A stretch of DNA of 34,177 nt from Actinomycetota bacterium (lineage in GTDB: Bacteria > Actinomycetota > Humimicrobiia > Humimicrobiales > Humimicrobiaceae), in NCBI GenBank assembly GCA_016870615.1, contig VGAZ01000009.1, forward strand, positions 1-34,177. The letters are read 5' to 3'. The position numbers and the translations under genes were made by a program. The notes under the pieces are model-generated. The model searched no databases. It had not been told where the DNA came from and saw only the letters and a program-made list of their open reading frames with translations. Each line of letters begins with the position of its first letter. Positions within the stretch are counted from its first letter, which is position 1. Positions 23,933-31,730 of this stretch are shown piece by piece.

Positions 23933-24916
23933 ATGAAACAGGAAAATTTTTCATTTAAAGCGCAAGATGGCAAAGATATATTTTTCTACAGATGGCTTGC
24001 TGATAATACTTCTGTAATTGATAGAAGCATTAATGAAGACAACAGCTCCGGGAATAAAAGTAATAGTTCCCCAAAAGCTGTTGTCCATATCATACATGGC
24101 ATGGGGGAACATGCCGGAAGATATGCAGGATTTGCAGAGGCTTTAACGGATAATGGTTTTGCCGTATATGCAGCAGACCAGAGGGGGCATGGAAAAACTG
24201 CAGGCAGCAGGGAAAACCTGGGCCATTTTGCAGATAAAAATGGCTGGCTTACTGTTGTTGATGACCTAAAGATTTTTACAGGAATAATTATAAGAGAGAA
24301 TCCAGGTGTCCCGGTTTTTTTATTTGGCCACAGCGCAGGCGCAATGCTTGCACTGGATTATATAGTAAAATACCCGGAAAATTTAAGAGGTGTTGTAATG
24401 ACCGGCACTTCAGGCAACCCTGGATTATTAGGATATGCCGGAATAATACTTGCAAAACCAGTAATTAAAAGAGGCGGGCCTTCAGCAAAAAGCCCGCTTC
24501 ATAAAAGGCTGCTATTTGAAAAATATAATTCATATTTTAGGCCCAACAGGACATCTGCAGACTGGATAAGCAGGGATGAAAAAGAAGTGGACAAAATGCT
24601 TGCAGACCCTTACTGCTACCAGCTCTTTTCAGCAGAATTTTATGCTGATTTGGCAAGAGCATCGCTGAGGGTTAACAGCCCTTCATTTATTGGAAAAATT
24701 CCAGAGGATTTGCCTTTTCTTATAGCATCCGGAACAAAATGCGCTGTCGGGGCTTTTACAAAAGGAGTTAAAAGCGTGTACAGATCTTTTGTTAAAGCTG
24801 GCATTAAAAATGTGGATCTCAAACTCTACGAAGAAGCCAGGCATGAAATTATTAATGAGATAAACAGGCAGGAAGTAATTGGCGATATAATTTCCTGGAT
24901 CAGCAATAAATTATAA
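23933..24916 (+). CDS. alpha/beta hydrolase, monoacylglycerol lipase-like
   Basis: 327 residues. The alpha/beta hydrolase (Hydrolase_4/lysophospholipase type) has the oxyanion region IHGMGEHAGRYAGFAEAL (53-70), YAADQRGHGKTAGS, the nucleophile elbow GHSAG (about 130-134) and a C-terminal ARHEIINEI that supplies the catalytic His. The triad Asp is probably in the segment after residue 265, though the usual PVLxxxGxxD context is altered to LIASGTKCAVG, which is worth noting. Such enzymes hydrolyse monoacylglycerols. The protein has an unusual low-complexity Ser/Asn insertion (about residues 29-45). The glycerol-3-phosphate dehydrogenase gene nearby on the opposite strand is compatible with glycerolipid use. 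No signal peptide is seen, so it is cytosolic. Confidence 0.88.
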   Translation: MKQENFSFKAQDGKDIFFYRWLADNTSVIDRSINEDNSSGNKSNSSPKAVVHIIHGMGEHAGRYAGFAEALTDNGFAVYAADQRGHGKTAGSRENLGHFADKNGWLTVVDDLKIFTGIIIRENPGVPVFLFGHSAGAMLALDYIVKYPENLRGVVMTGTSGNPGLLGYAGIILAKPVIKRGGPSAKSPLHKRLLFEKYNSYFRPNRTSADWISRDEKEVDKMLADPYCYQLFSAEFYADLARASLRVNSPSFIGKIPEDLPFLIASGTKCAVGAFTKGVKSVYRSFVKAGIKNVDLKLYEEARHEIINEINRQEVIGDIISWISNKL

Positions 24917-25031
24917 ATGAAAAAACAAGCGCTCTGCCAGCAAGCAGCATTGCTTCATAAGCAAGCTGGTAACTGTTCTCGCTATCATCTTCCATAAGAA
25001 GTTTTGCACTTTTTATGCAGAGCCTGGTTTT
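24900..25031 (-). pseudogene. remnant of a HEPN-like gene
   Basis: In the minus-strand frame the intergenic DNA between the hydrolase stop and the glpD stop reads KSAKLLMEDDSENSYQLAYE, then AMLLAGRALVF, then a stop. This resembles the core two-helix motif of HEPN-type proteins (S-A-x-L-L, then AY..M..AGRAL), but the rest is missing on both sides. No intact ORF remains. The assignment rests on one short motif. Confidence 0.4.
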
Positions 25032-25053
25032 TTTTATATAGAATAACTTTTGT

Positions 25054-26622
25054 TTATGACCCGTTTCCAGGTAAAAAGTTTTCTGCAATTTTTTTAAATT
25101 CTTTTAATTGTCCCTGTTCCCAGGCGCTATCCTTGTTAAGCTCTTTTGCCATAAGGGATGCAACCTTAGGAGCAGCTTCAATTGCTGACCGGGCGTCCTG
25201 GAAAAGCGTTCTTCGCCTGCGAGCAAGAAAATCCTCTACTTTTAGCGCCATTTCTTTCCTGACGGCCCATATAACTTCGCCGGCCTGTATGGATAAATTT
25301 TTATGCAAATCATCCTTATATAAAGGATTGCTGTCTATTAGTCTTTTAAGTTCGGGGGCATCTGCCCCATATAAACTTAATCTGCCGAACTTTCCTGCAT
25401 CCTGGTGGTATGCATGAATCCTTTGATCCTTCGTAATAGATTTTATATATGGTAAACCGGCAATTTTAGCAGCTTGTTTAATTGTATCTTCTGCCATTTT
25501 TCTATAAGTTGTCCATTTACCTCCAGTTATTGTTAGCAGGCCGCCATCGGATACTTGTATAAAATGTTCACGTGAAATATCTTTAGTTTTGCTTTCACTT
25601 TTTATGCTTACCAAAGGACGCAGTCCGGCAAACATGCTTAAAATATCATTTTCACACGGATCTTTTTCAAGGTATTGCCTTGCATGTTTGAGAATGAATT
25701 CAATTTCATAATCAAAGGGCCTGGGTTCGATTTCAATATTGTTAACTGGAGTGTCAGTAGTGCCAACAACTAAATAGCCCTGCCAGGGAATAGCAAACAG
25801 TACCCTGCCATCTTCTGTTTTAGGCACCATTAATGCTGCATCACCTGGAAGAAATGACCGGTTAAGAACAATATGCGCCCCCTGGCTTGCTGAAATCATT
25901 TTATTGGCATCAGGGTCCTCCATCTGGCGAATCCGGTCGGCAAATACTCCAGTGGCATTTATTATAATTTTTGCTTTAATTCTGTACTGCCTGCCAGTTT
26001 CATGGTCCAATGCAATTACAGTATCGATCTTATTATTAGACTTAATTAATTCTTTAACTTCAAAATAATTAAGAATCACGGCTTTATTTTTAACTGCAGT
26101 TTCTGCCATATTTATTATCAAGCGGGCCTCATCAAATTGTCCGTCATAATAGAGCACTCCCGATTTTAGGCCGCTGGTCTCTATATTAGGAATCATATCT
26201 ATAACTTTTTTTCTTGATAATATTCTGGAATGCCCAAAACTATATTTTCCTGAAAGAATATCATAAAGTGTTAACCCGGCCCCATACAAAGAAAATTCCC
26301 ACCATTTATAATTAGGAATGACAAAAGGGCATTTGCTCACAATATGAGGCGCATTTTGCAGCAGCAATCCTCGCTCATGCAGAGTTTCCAGTACAAGTTT
26401 TACATTACCCTGCTGCAGGTATCTTACCCCGCCGTGTATCAGTTTTGTGCTTCTGCTTGAAGTTCCTTTTCCAAAATCATATTTTTCAAGTAAAAGTGTC
26501 CTGTATCCCAGTGCAGAGGCCTCAATCGCGCAACCTGCCCCGGTTGCCCCGCCGCCAATAATAACTATATCCCATACCTGGTTTCTGGATTCTATTCTAT
26601 CTATCATTTCTGTTCTGTTCAT
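25054..26622 (-). CDS. glpD: FAD-dependent glycerol-3-phosphate dehydrogenase
   Basis: 522 residues. The FAD-binding dinucleotide fold is at the N-terminus (DIVIIGGGATGAGCA, 18-32). GTSSRSTKLIHGGVRYLQQG (53-72) is the GlpD/GlpA family signature, and GGLLTITGGKWTTYRKMAED near 370-390 is also typical. A C-terminal helical domain of the DAO_C type ends the protein. The enzyme oxidises glycerol-3-phosphate to dihydroxyacetone phosphate, passing electrons to quinone or a partner protein. A GGGAG ribosome binding site precedes ATG 26622. In many anaerobes the gene is accompanied by an NAD(FAD)-dependent oxidoreductase and a DUF1667 protein; here only a DUF1667 remnant survives upstream. Confidence 0.93.
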   Translation of the reverse strand: MNRTEMIDRIESRNQVWDIVIIGGGATGAGCAIEASALGYRTLLLEKYDFGKGTSSRSTKLIHGGVRYLQQGNVKLVLETLHERGLLLQNAPHIVSKCPFVIPNYKWWEFSLYGAGLTLYDILSGKYSFGHSRILSRKKVIDMIPNIETSGLKSGVLYYDGQFDEARLIINMAETAVKNKAVILNYFEVKELIKSNNKIDTVIALDHETGRQYRIKAKIIINATGVFADRIRQMEDPDANKMISASQGAHIVLNRSFLPGDAALMVPKTEDGRVLFAIPWQGYLVVGTTDTPVNNIEIEPRPFDYEIEFILKHARQYLEKDPCENDILSMFAGLRPLVSIKSESKTKDISREHFIQVSDGGLLTITGGKWTTYRKMAEDTIKQAAKIAGLPYIKSITKDQRIHAYHQDAGKFGRLSLYGADAPELKRLIDSNPLYKDDLHKNLSIQAGEVIWAVRKEMALKVEDFLARRRRTLFQDARSAIEAAPKVASLMAKELNKDSAWEQGQLKEFKKIAENFLPGNGS

Positions 26623-26654
26623 TTAAGACTCCCTGGTTAATTTTAGTAATGATT

Positions 26655-26840
26655 TTACTGGGTTATAGTAGCTGATGCAATTATTTTGGATTTGCTGCCT
26701 GCGGGATTTTGGCAAATGACCTGGCCCATTTTAATAGGGGGGCGGATTTTCATTTTCCTCAACTCACTGATAATATCTAACATTAGAGGTTTTGGCACAG
26801 GCTCAAGGCTTCTTACGGGCAGCCTGCAGGATTTGGAAGT
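26655..26840 (-). pseudogene. DUF1667 (GlpD/GlpB-associated) gene remnant
   Basis: The 318-base gap upstream of glpD on the minus strand contains a frame reading LPVRSLEPVPKPLMLDIISE, then LRKMKIRPPIKMGQVICQ and NPAGSKSKIIASATI before a stop at 26655. This matches the C-terminal half of DUF1667 proteins (LPVRT..PVPK..., a helix, then APV..G.V...N..G....I.AT). The Cys-rich N-terminal half is not recognisable, and a stop lies at 26841-26843. Only about 43 codons from ATG 26783 could be translated. It is therefore a decayed gene, consistent with loss of the accessory subunits of a glycerol-3-phosphate dehydrogenase operon. Confidence 0.65.
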
Positions 26841-26940
26841 TTAACATGCGAGCCGGTATCAGCATCAAGAAGAAAATACTGCCATTTTATTGCCCGAAGC
26901 AGGCTGCCGCTGTGGCACATACTGAGCATTAATAAACAGG

Positions 26941-28449
26941 CTATTCAGCTGCAAGGCTTCTTAAATGCATGCCGGCAAGCAGGTACCCTACCACATATTC
27001 AAACATCCCCGGGTATTTTACAGCGGCCCACAAAAGAAGCAGCCAGTAATACTTCCTGCCGCTGCCCTTAATACCAAGAAACCATACCGAGCCAAACAGC
27101 GCCCTTATCTGGTATTTTTCAAGTTTTAAACTGAAAGCTTTTCTTTTTACAGGCTTGAATTCCCTGATAAAGGTCTTAATCCTCTCATTGTAGGCCCTCG
27201 GATTATAAATTGTGTCAAGTATTTTTTTATATCCTTTAAACAGTGTCGCTGTGTCCATTTTAGGAATAAAATTTAATGTGGATTTAAACGTATTATTTGC
27301 TGAAGACTCGCTTATTATCCTGTTATTTTCTTCCAGTCTTTTATGCAGCCTGGTTTTGGGCAAAGCAGTTAAAAGCCCCACCATTGCAAATATTATGCCG
27401 CTGCCCTGTATAAAATCTATCTGCCTCTGGAAAATCGAGGGGGTATCGCTGTCAAAGCCGACAATAAAGCCTCCCTGCACTTCAAGACCTGAGTTCTGTA
27501 ATTTTTTAACGGAGCCTACAAGATCCCTTTTACTGTTTTGTTGTTTGCAGCATTCCTCAAGGCCCTTCTCGTCTGGAGTTTCTATACCGATAAAAACTTT
27601 TCCAAATCCCGCATCCACCATCAGTTTTATAAGCTCCTCATCATCTGAAAGGTTAATTGATACCTGGGTGTTAAAAACAAAGGGGTATTTCCTCTCTTGC
27701 TGCCATTTTATTATTGCAGGCAGCACTTCTTTTTTTAATTTTGATTTATTGCCGATAAGATTATCATCAACAAAAAACACACTGCTTCGCCAGCCGGCCG
27801 TATAAAGCGCATCAAGCTCTGCGATTACCTGCAGGGTAGTCTTTGTGCGTGGAAATCTTCCGTTTAGAATCACTACATCGCAGAATTCACAATCAAATGG
27901 ACAACCCCTTGAATACTGCAGGCTCATGGAAAAATAAGCTGAAATATTTATAAGTTTCCATTCAGGAACCGGGGAAAGGGATATATCAGGAAAACCGGGT
28001 GCCTCATAGATTTTTTTTAATGAGCCCTGCTTTACATCTTTAATAAAGCTGTCCATAACATTTTCAGCTTCACCTAAAAACACGTGATCAACCTGGCTAT
28101 GCTCTATAATGCCTGATGAAAATAGCGGCCCGCCTGCCACTACTGGTTTTTGCGCCTGTTTTACTCTTTTTATTATTGCCATTGCAGACTCTTTCTGCAC
28201 TATCATTCCGCTTATAAATACATAATCCGCCCACTCAATATCGGATTGATTAAGCCTGGTTGTGTTTGTATCAATAAGCTTCTTGTTCCAGCTTTTGGGC
28301 AGCATTGCAGATATGGTCAGGAGCCCGAGAGGCGGGTATGCCGCTCTCCTGCCCAGCACCCTCATTACATTTTCAAAACTCCAGAAAGTTTTTAAATACT
28401 GAGGGTAAACAAGCAATATATTTTTTATATCATCTTTATCATTTTTCAT
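26941..28449 (-). CDS. B12-binding radical SAM protein (DUF4070 type)
   Basis: 502 residues. The N-terminal cobalamin-binding-like domain (about 1-140) has RAAYPPLGLLTISAMLP and VVAGGPLF. The radical SAM domain has the CX3CX2C iron-sulfur motif CPFDCEFC with Cys183, Cys187 and Cys190. Downstream, VFFVDDNLIGN, GIETPDEKGLEECCKQQN and EVQGGFIVGFDSD are features of the HpnJ/DUF4070 type. Such enzymes modify lipids, peptides or small molecules; the substrate here is unknown. The C-terminus is hydrophobic (about 455-495). It appears to be a single-gene unit. The gap of 270 bases upstream (28450-28719) is AT-rich with no gene. Confidence 0.88.
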   Translation of the reverse strand: MKNDKDDIKNILLVYPQYLKTFWSFENVMRVLGRRAAYPPLGLLTISAMLPKSWNKKLIDTNTTRLNQSDIEWADYVFISGMIVQKESAMAIIKRVKQAQKPVVAGGPLFSSGIIEHSQVDHVFLGEAENVMDSFIKDVKQGSLKKIYEAPGFPDISLSPVPEWKLINISAYFSMSLQYSRGCPFDCEFCDVVILNGRFPRTKTTLQVIAELDALYTAGWRSSVFFVDDNLIGNKSKLKKEVLPAIIKWQQERKYPFVFNTQVSINLSDDEELIKLMVDAGFGKVFIGIETPDEKGLEECCKQQNSKRDLVGSVKKLQNSGLEVQGGFIVGFDSDTPSIFQRQIDFIQGSGIIFAMVGLLTALPKTRLHKRLEENNRIISESSANNTFKSTLNFIPKMDTATLFKGYKKILDTIYNPRAYNERIKTFIREFKPVKRKAFSLKLEKYQIRALFGSVWFLGIKGSGRKYYWLLLLWAAVKYPGMFEYVVGYLLAGMHLRSLAAE

Positions 28450-28719
28450 TTATTTTTATTCCTGCCTTTTTTATATACTTTAAATTAATATAGTTGCCAA
28501 AACTGCATTATTATCCGGAAGCCCTGTTTTATAAATAACTTTAGCCTCGCAGCTATTTCGGCAAAACCATTATTTAAGCTTTATGGAGTATTGCAGATAA
28601 ATATATGCATGTAAAGCATGAAGGGTGCAAAATCACGTAAATTTTATGTAAAATATTTTAAATAAAATATATGTGGAAATAAGATTATGGCATCTTTTTT
28701 TAAAACAATTAGGCCAGGC

Positions 28720-29136
28720 CTATTCGCCAATTATTTTCACCAGCACTCTTTTTTTTCGCCTGCCGTCAAATTCACCGTAAAATATCTGTTCCCAGGGGCC
28801 TGTGTCAAGCTTTCCATCAGTAACAGCAACAACTACTTCCCTGCCCATTATTGTCCTTTTTAAATGAGCGTCTGCATTGTCTTCATAACCATTATGCATG
28901 TACATATCATATGGTTTTTCAGGCGCAAGTTTTTCAAGCCATTTTTCAAAGTCATTGTGCAGGCCTGACTCATCATCATTTATGAAAACGCTGGCTGTTA
29001 TGTGCATTGCATTGCACAATAGCAGCCCTTCCTTTATGCCACTTTCATCAAGGCATTTATTAACCTGGGATGTGATGTTAATAAACTGGCGCCTTTCTGT
29101 TGTGTTAAACCACAATTCTTTCCTGTAACTTTTCAT
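28720..29136 (-). CDS. yjbQ: YjbQ/UPF0047 family protein
   Basis: 138 residues from ATG 29136, preceded by GGAGGA; the in-frame TTG at 29148 is adjacent to that site and is rejected. The YjbQ signature is complete: [32 protein letters not shown] and [20 protein letters not shown]. The conserved His residues line a putative active site. Members of UPF0047 have been reported to have thiamine phosphate synthase activity as a secondary function. The true role is unsettled. It appears to be monocistronic. Confidence 0.92.
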   Translation of the reverse strand: MKSYRKELWFNTTERRQFINITSQVNKCLDESGIKEGLLLCNAMHITASVFINDDESGLHNDFEKWLEKLAPEKPYDMYMHNGYEDNADAHLKRTIMGREVVVAVTDGKLDTGPWEQIFYGEFDGRRKKRVLVKIIGE

Positions 29137-29239
29137 GTATTCCTCCAATAGAAAATTAGCAAATATTTTTAAATAGCAGGCAGCAGATTAAAAACATTAT
29201 CAAATATTAAAGACTAATATAAAAAAGGTTTAGGCATTC

Positions 29240-29635
29240 TCAGTTATTGTCGAATACAAATTTTTCCGGATAGCATGCTTTCATGGTTTCTATTATGGCT
29301 TCCTCTATTGCGCCCCTGCCATAACCAAGTTTTTCTGCAGTATCTGTTGCATCAAAATAGAGATAGTCTGTCATTATATGCTTCATAAGATGCCTTGCTT
29401 CAAGCCCGCCTTCAAGGCCCTGCTTTTTGAATTGCCTCTCTATCATTGCCCCTGCAGCTATTGCCAGCCACCGTGGTATATTTATGATTTTCTTTTTTTC
29501 ACCTATTGCATCCATCATCATTTCAAGCATGTCGTTAAAGGTGCGGTTTTGGTCCCCGACAGGGTATCTTTTGCCGTGCTCCCCACTTTCCAATGCCCCG
29601 ATAATTGCCTGGCCCACATGCTGGGCAGTTATCAT
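29240..29635 (-). CDS. C-terminal part of a split NAD-dependent epimerase
   Basis: 131 residues, in a different frame from the gene just upstream. It starts at an ATG that overlaps the upstream stop (ATGA, 29632-29635). It continues the epimerase fold with MITAQHVGQAIIGALESGEHGKRYPVGD, then the C-terminal helical region. Read across the junction, one ancestral protein of about 330 residues is obtained if one G is restored in the GGG run near 29644-29650 (observed YFPRVGQI-stop; expected YFPRGGTNMITAQHV). The neat ATGA overlap could allow coupled translation, but a half domain is unlikely to fold by itself. Confidence 0.8.
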   Translation of the reverse strand: MITAQHVGQAIIGALESGEHGKRYPVGDQNRTFNDMLEMMMDAIGEKKKIINIPRWLAIAAGAMIERQFKKQGLEGGLEARHLMKHIMTDYLYFDATDTAEKLGYGRGAIEEAIIETMKACYPEKFVFDNN

Positions 29636-30234
29636 ATTTGTCCCACCCTGGGAAAATATATTGTATTGCCTTTTGCAAATCTATCAAGCAGCACGTCTTT
29701 CCATAGGGGTATGCGGTTTGGCATTGAACCAAATATATAAGGCAACTCAAGAACCATCACTGCCATGCTGTCTTTTCCTGCTGCTATTACTCTTTCTGCC
29801 TGCTCAACACGGCACCTTATATAAGGATGATGCCTGGCAAGCTCTTTCTGCGGCCATATCCTGTCAAAATATGCAAAGTATGAATTAAGAAGCACAAATT
29901 TTTTAACCCCTGCCCTTCGGGCGGCATTTGCAACTTTTTGCACTGACTCAACCAGCCGGAAGCGGAAAAATTCATATGCAGGAGCCGGAGGTGTTATCCT
30001 GTCATCTGGCCCTACAGCATAAACCATGCAGTCATGCCCTTCAAACCGCTTCTGGAGATCATCTTCTGTAAGCCCAAACACATCACCAAACTGGACATTG
30101 ACTTCAGAAGGATACCAGTCACCAAGCACAACATCATCTATTGCAAGTGTATTTACCGAATATCCTCTGCTCAAAGCAACCTGGAGTGCATGGAAGCCTA
30201 AAAAACCTGTTCCGCCCACAATCATTATCCTCAT
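29632..30234 (-). CDS. N-terminal part of a split NAD-dependent epimerase/dehydratase
   Basis: 200 residues from ATG 30234, chosen because GAAGGGG lies six bases upstream; the TTG at 30255 lacks such a site. The Rossmann GGTGFLG motif begins the protein (MRIMIVGGTGFLGFHALQ), followed by VYAVGPDDR, a YFAYF region and RRAGVKKFVLLNS typical of the SDR-type NAD-dependent epimerase/dehydratase superfamily. The substrate is unknown. It ends prematurely at GNTIYFPRVGQI, where the frame shifts into the downstream ORF. Confidence 0.85.
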   Translation of the reverse strand: MRIMIVGGTGFLGFHALQVALSRGYSVNTLAIDDVVLGDWYPSEVNVQFGDVFGLTEDDLQKRFEGHDCMVYAVGPDDRITPPAPAYEFFRFRLVESVQKVANAARRAGVKKFVLLNSYFAYFDRIWPQKELARHHPYIRCRVEQAERVIAAGKDSMAVMVLELPYIFGSMPNRIPLWKDVLLDRFAKGNTIYFPRVGQI

Positions 30235-30343
30235 GCTGAACCCCTTCTTCCGCAATATTTATAGATTTAAAAACAATGTATTTTAAAAAAATAAAAGCAC
30301 TTAATAAATAGCAGCGTTTTATATTGCGCAATATTAATGCCAT

Positions 30344-30574
30344 TTAAGTAGTTCCGGACGCTTCTTTCTTAAGTTTTAAGATAAAACTTTCTTTTTCCTC
30401 TGCAGTGCCGGTTTTTATTATTTCCTTAACTTTTTTCCATGCATCAGGGCAATCCTTGTAATTAATACCGGTAATCTTATGAATAGCCCTGTCAATATCC
30501 TTCTTATTTTCTTTTGTGACCTCTATTCCTGCAGTTTTTAAGATTTGTTCCAATTGCCTGAAATAACAGGACAT
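30344..30574 (-). CDS. small conserved protein of unknown function
   Basis: 76 residues. The sequence is MSCYFRQLEQILKTAGIEVT followed by ENKKDIDRAIHKITGINYKD and CPDAWKKVKEIIKTGT. I recognise this as a widespread small family in anaerobic bacteria (CYFR...AGIEVT.ENKK.ID..IH...G..YK.C...WK.VKE), but know of no function. It is entirely helical and cytosolic. The ATG is preceded by AAGGCGGTGAT. The gene is alone between the epimerase and a plus-strand lipoprotein gene. Confidence 0.75.
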   Translation of the reverse strand: MSCYFRQLEQILKTAGIEVTKENKKDIDRAIHKITGINYKDCPDAWKKVKEIIKTGTAEEKESFILKLKKEASGTT

Positions 30575-30736
30575 TTTTAATCACCGCCTTTGAAATGGTT
30601 TTAATACAGCGTATGAAATTACAATAATTTTAATGCTATAATATCATATATTGTTTATTAGATATCAGTTTTTATTATTAAATTTGTTAAATAAATAAGA
30701 TGTTTTCCTTTATCCAGGTAAAAGGAAGGACATGGG

Positions 30737-31657
30737 ATGAAAAAAACATATTTTATAATTTTTATCCTGTTCTTTAGTGCCATGCTAACCACTGTTTCTT
30801 TTAATTGCGGCTGCCTTAACTCATCAGCATCCAGAACAGCAGATAATTTAGCTGCAAAAGGCATAGAAGATGCTGATCCAACCCAGGATGCTGCAAAGAC
30901 TCCTGTAGATACATCAGGTACTGAAAATGAAACAACTGCTCCCGTAAATGTGGGTAATCTGGAAACACCCTCAATAAATGAAGATGATGTAATACTGGAA
31001 TTTACCGTTATAACAAAAGAAATCAACGAGCTGGAATCTGATGGTAAAAGGGAGATTATTGCAAAATATCCCTATTTTGAGCACCAGGACAGCGAAGATA
31101 TATTTTATGCTGCAAATAATACAATAAAAAATGATTATATTGATTTCTGGATAAATGATTTCAGGGATATCACAGATGAGGCATTTGAATATATGAGGGA
31201 GGATACGCCCGGGCCCCTGGGTCTTGATATCAACTACAGTATAGAATATATGGATAACAGGTGCGTAAGTATACTTTTGTATAGCTTTTCCTATACCGGC
31301 GGGGCGCATCCGAATACTTTTTCTTCTTCATACAATTATGATATTGAAAAAAGAAAAGATATATTGCTTTATGACCTTTTTGCAGAAGGGTATAACTACC
31401 TGGGTTTTTTATCATCATATTGCTATGAAGACATAAAAAATAAATACACTGAAATAGACGTGGATCCTGCAGATATGGAGGACTGGATAATTGACGGAAC
31501 AGACCCTTCCAAACCGGATAATTTCAGGGACTTTAACTTAACTGCTGATTCACTGATGATTACTTTTGACCCTTATGAGGTCGGCCCTTATGCGATGGGG
31601 GCTTTCATAGTGTTTGTGCCTTATGCAGAATTTAAAGGCAATATTCTTTACCCTTAA
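30737..31657 (+). CDS. lipoprotein with DUF4163/DUF3298 (PdaC/RsiV-like) domains
   Basis: 306 residues, ATG 30737 preceded by AAGGAAGGA. An N-terminal hydrophobic segment ends in FNCGC (Cys24/26), a weak lipobox, followed by an acidic, Thr/Ala-rich linker to about residue 85. Residues about 85-185 correspond to a DUF4163-like domain, and 180-300 to DUF3298 (ILLYSFSYTGGAHPNTFSSS ... ITFDPYEVGPYAMG). This pair of domains is found in extracytoplasmic proteins such as PdaC and the anti-sigma factor RsiV, where DUF3298 can bind lysozyme or peptidoglycan fragments. The function here is not determined. No catalytic deacetylase domain is present. Confidence 0.8.
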   Translation: MKKTYFIIFILFFSAMLTTVSFNCGCLNSSASRTADNLAAKGIEDADPTQDAAKTPVDTSGTENETTAPVNVGNLETPSINEDDVILEFTVITKEINELESDGKREIIAKYPYFEHQDSEDIFYAANNTIKNDYIDFWINDFRDITDEAFEYMREDTPGPLGLDINYSIEYMDNRCVSILLYSFSYTGGAHPNTFSSSYNYDIEKRKDILLYDLFAEGYNYLGFLSSYCYEDIKNKYTEIDVDPADMEDWIIDGTDPSKPDNFRDFNLTADSLMITFDPYEVGPYAMGAFIVFVPYAEFKGNILYP

Positions 31658-31730
31658 ACATGAAAAAAATTACAGTGATAAACCTTATAAACTTGCAGCC
31701 TGTCTCAAAAACCGTATTTTAAAACCATTT

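Noticed and set aside
28450-28719. Gene or regulatory RNA between yjbQ and the radical SAM gene.
   Set aside because: AT-rich, no frame with family resemblance and no convincing hairpin; only short direct repeats (GCATG).
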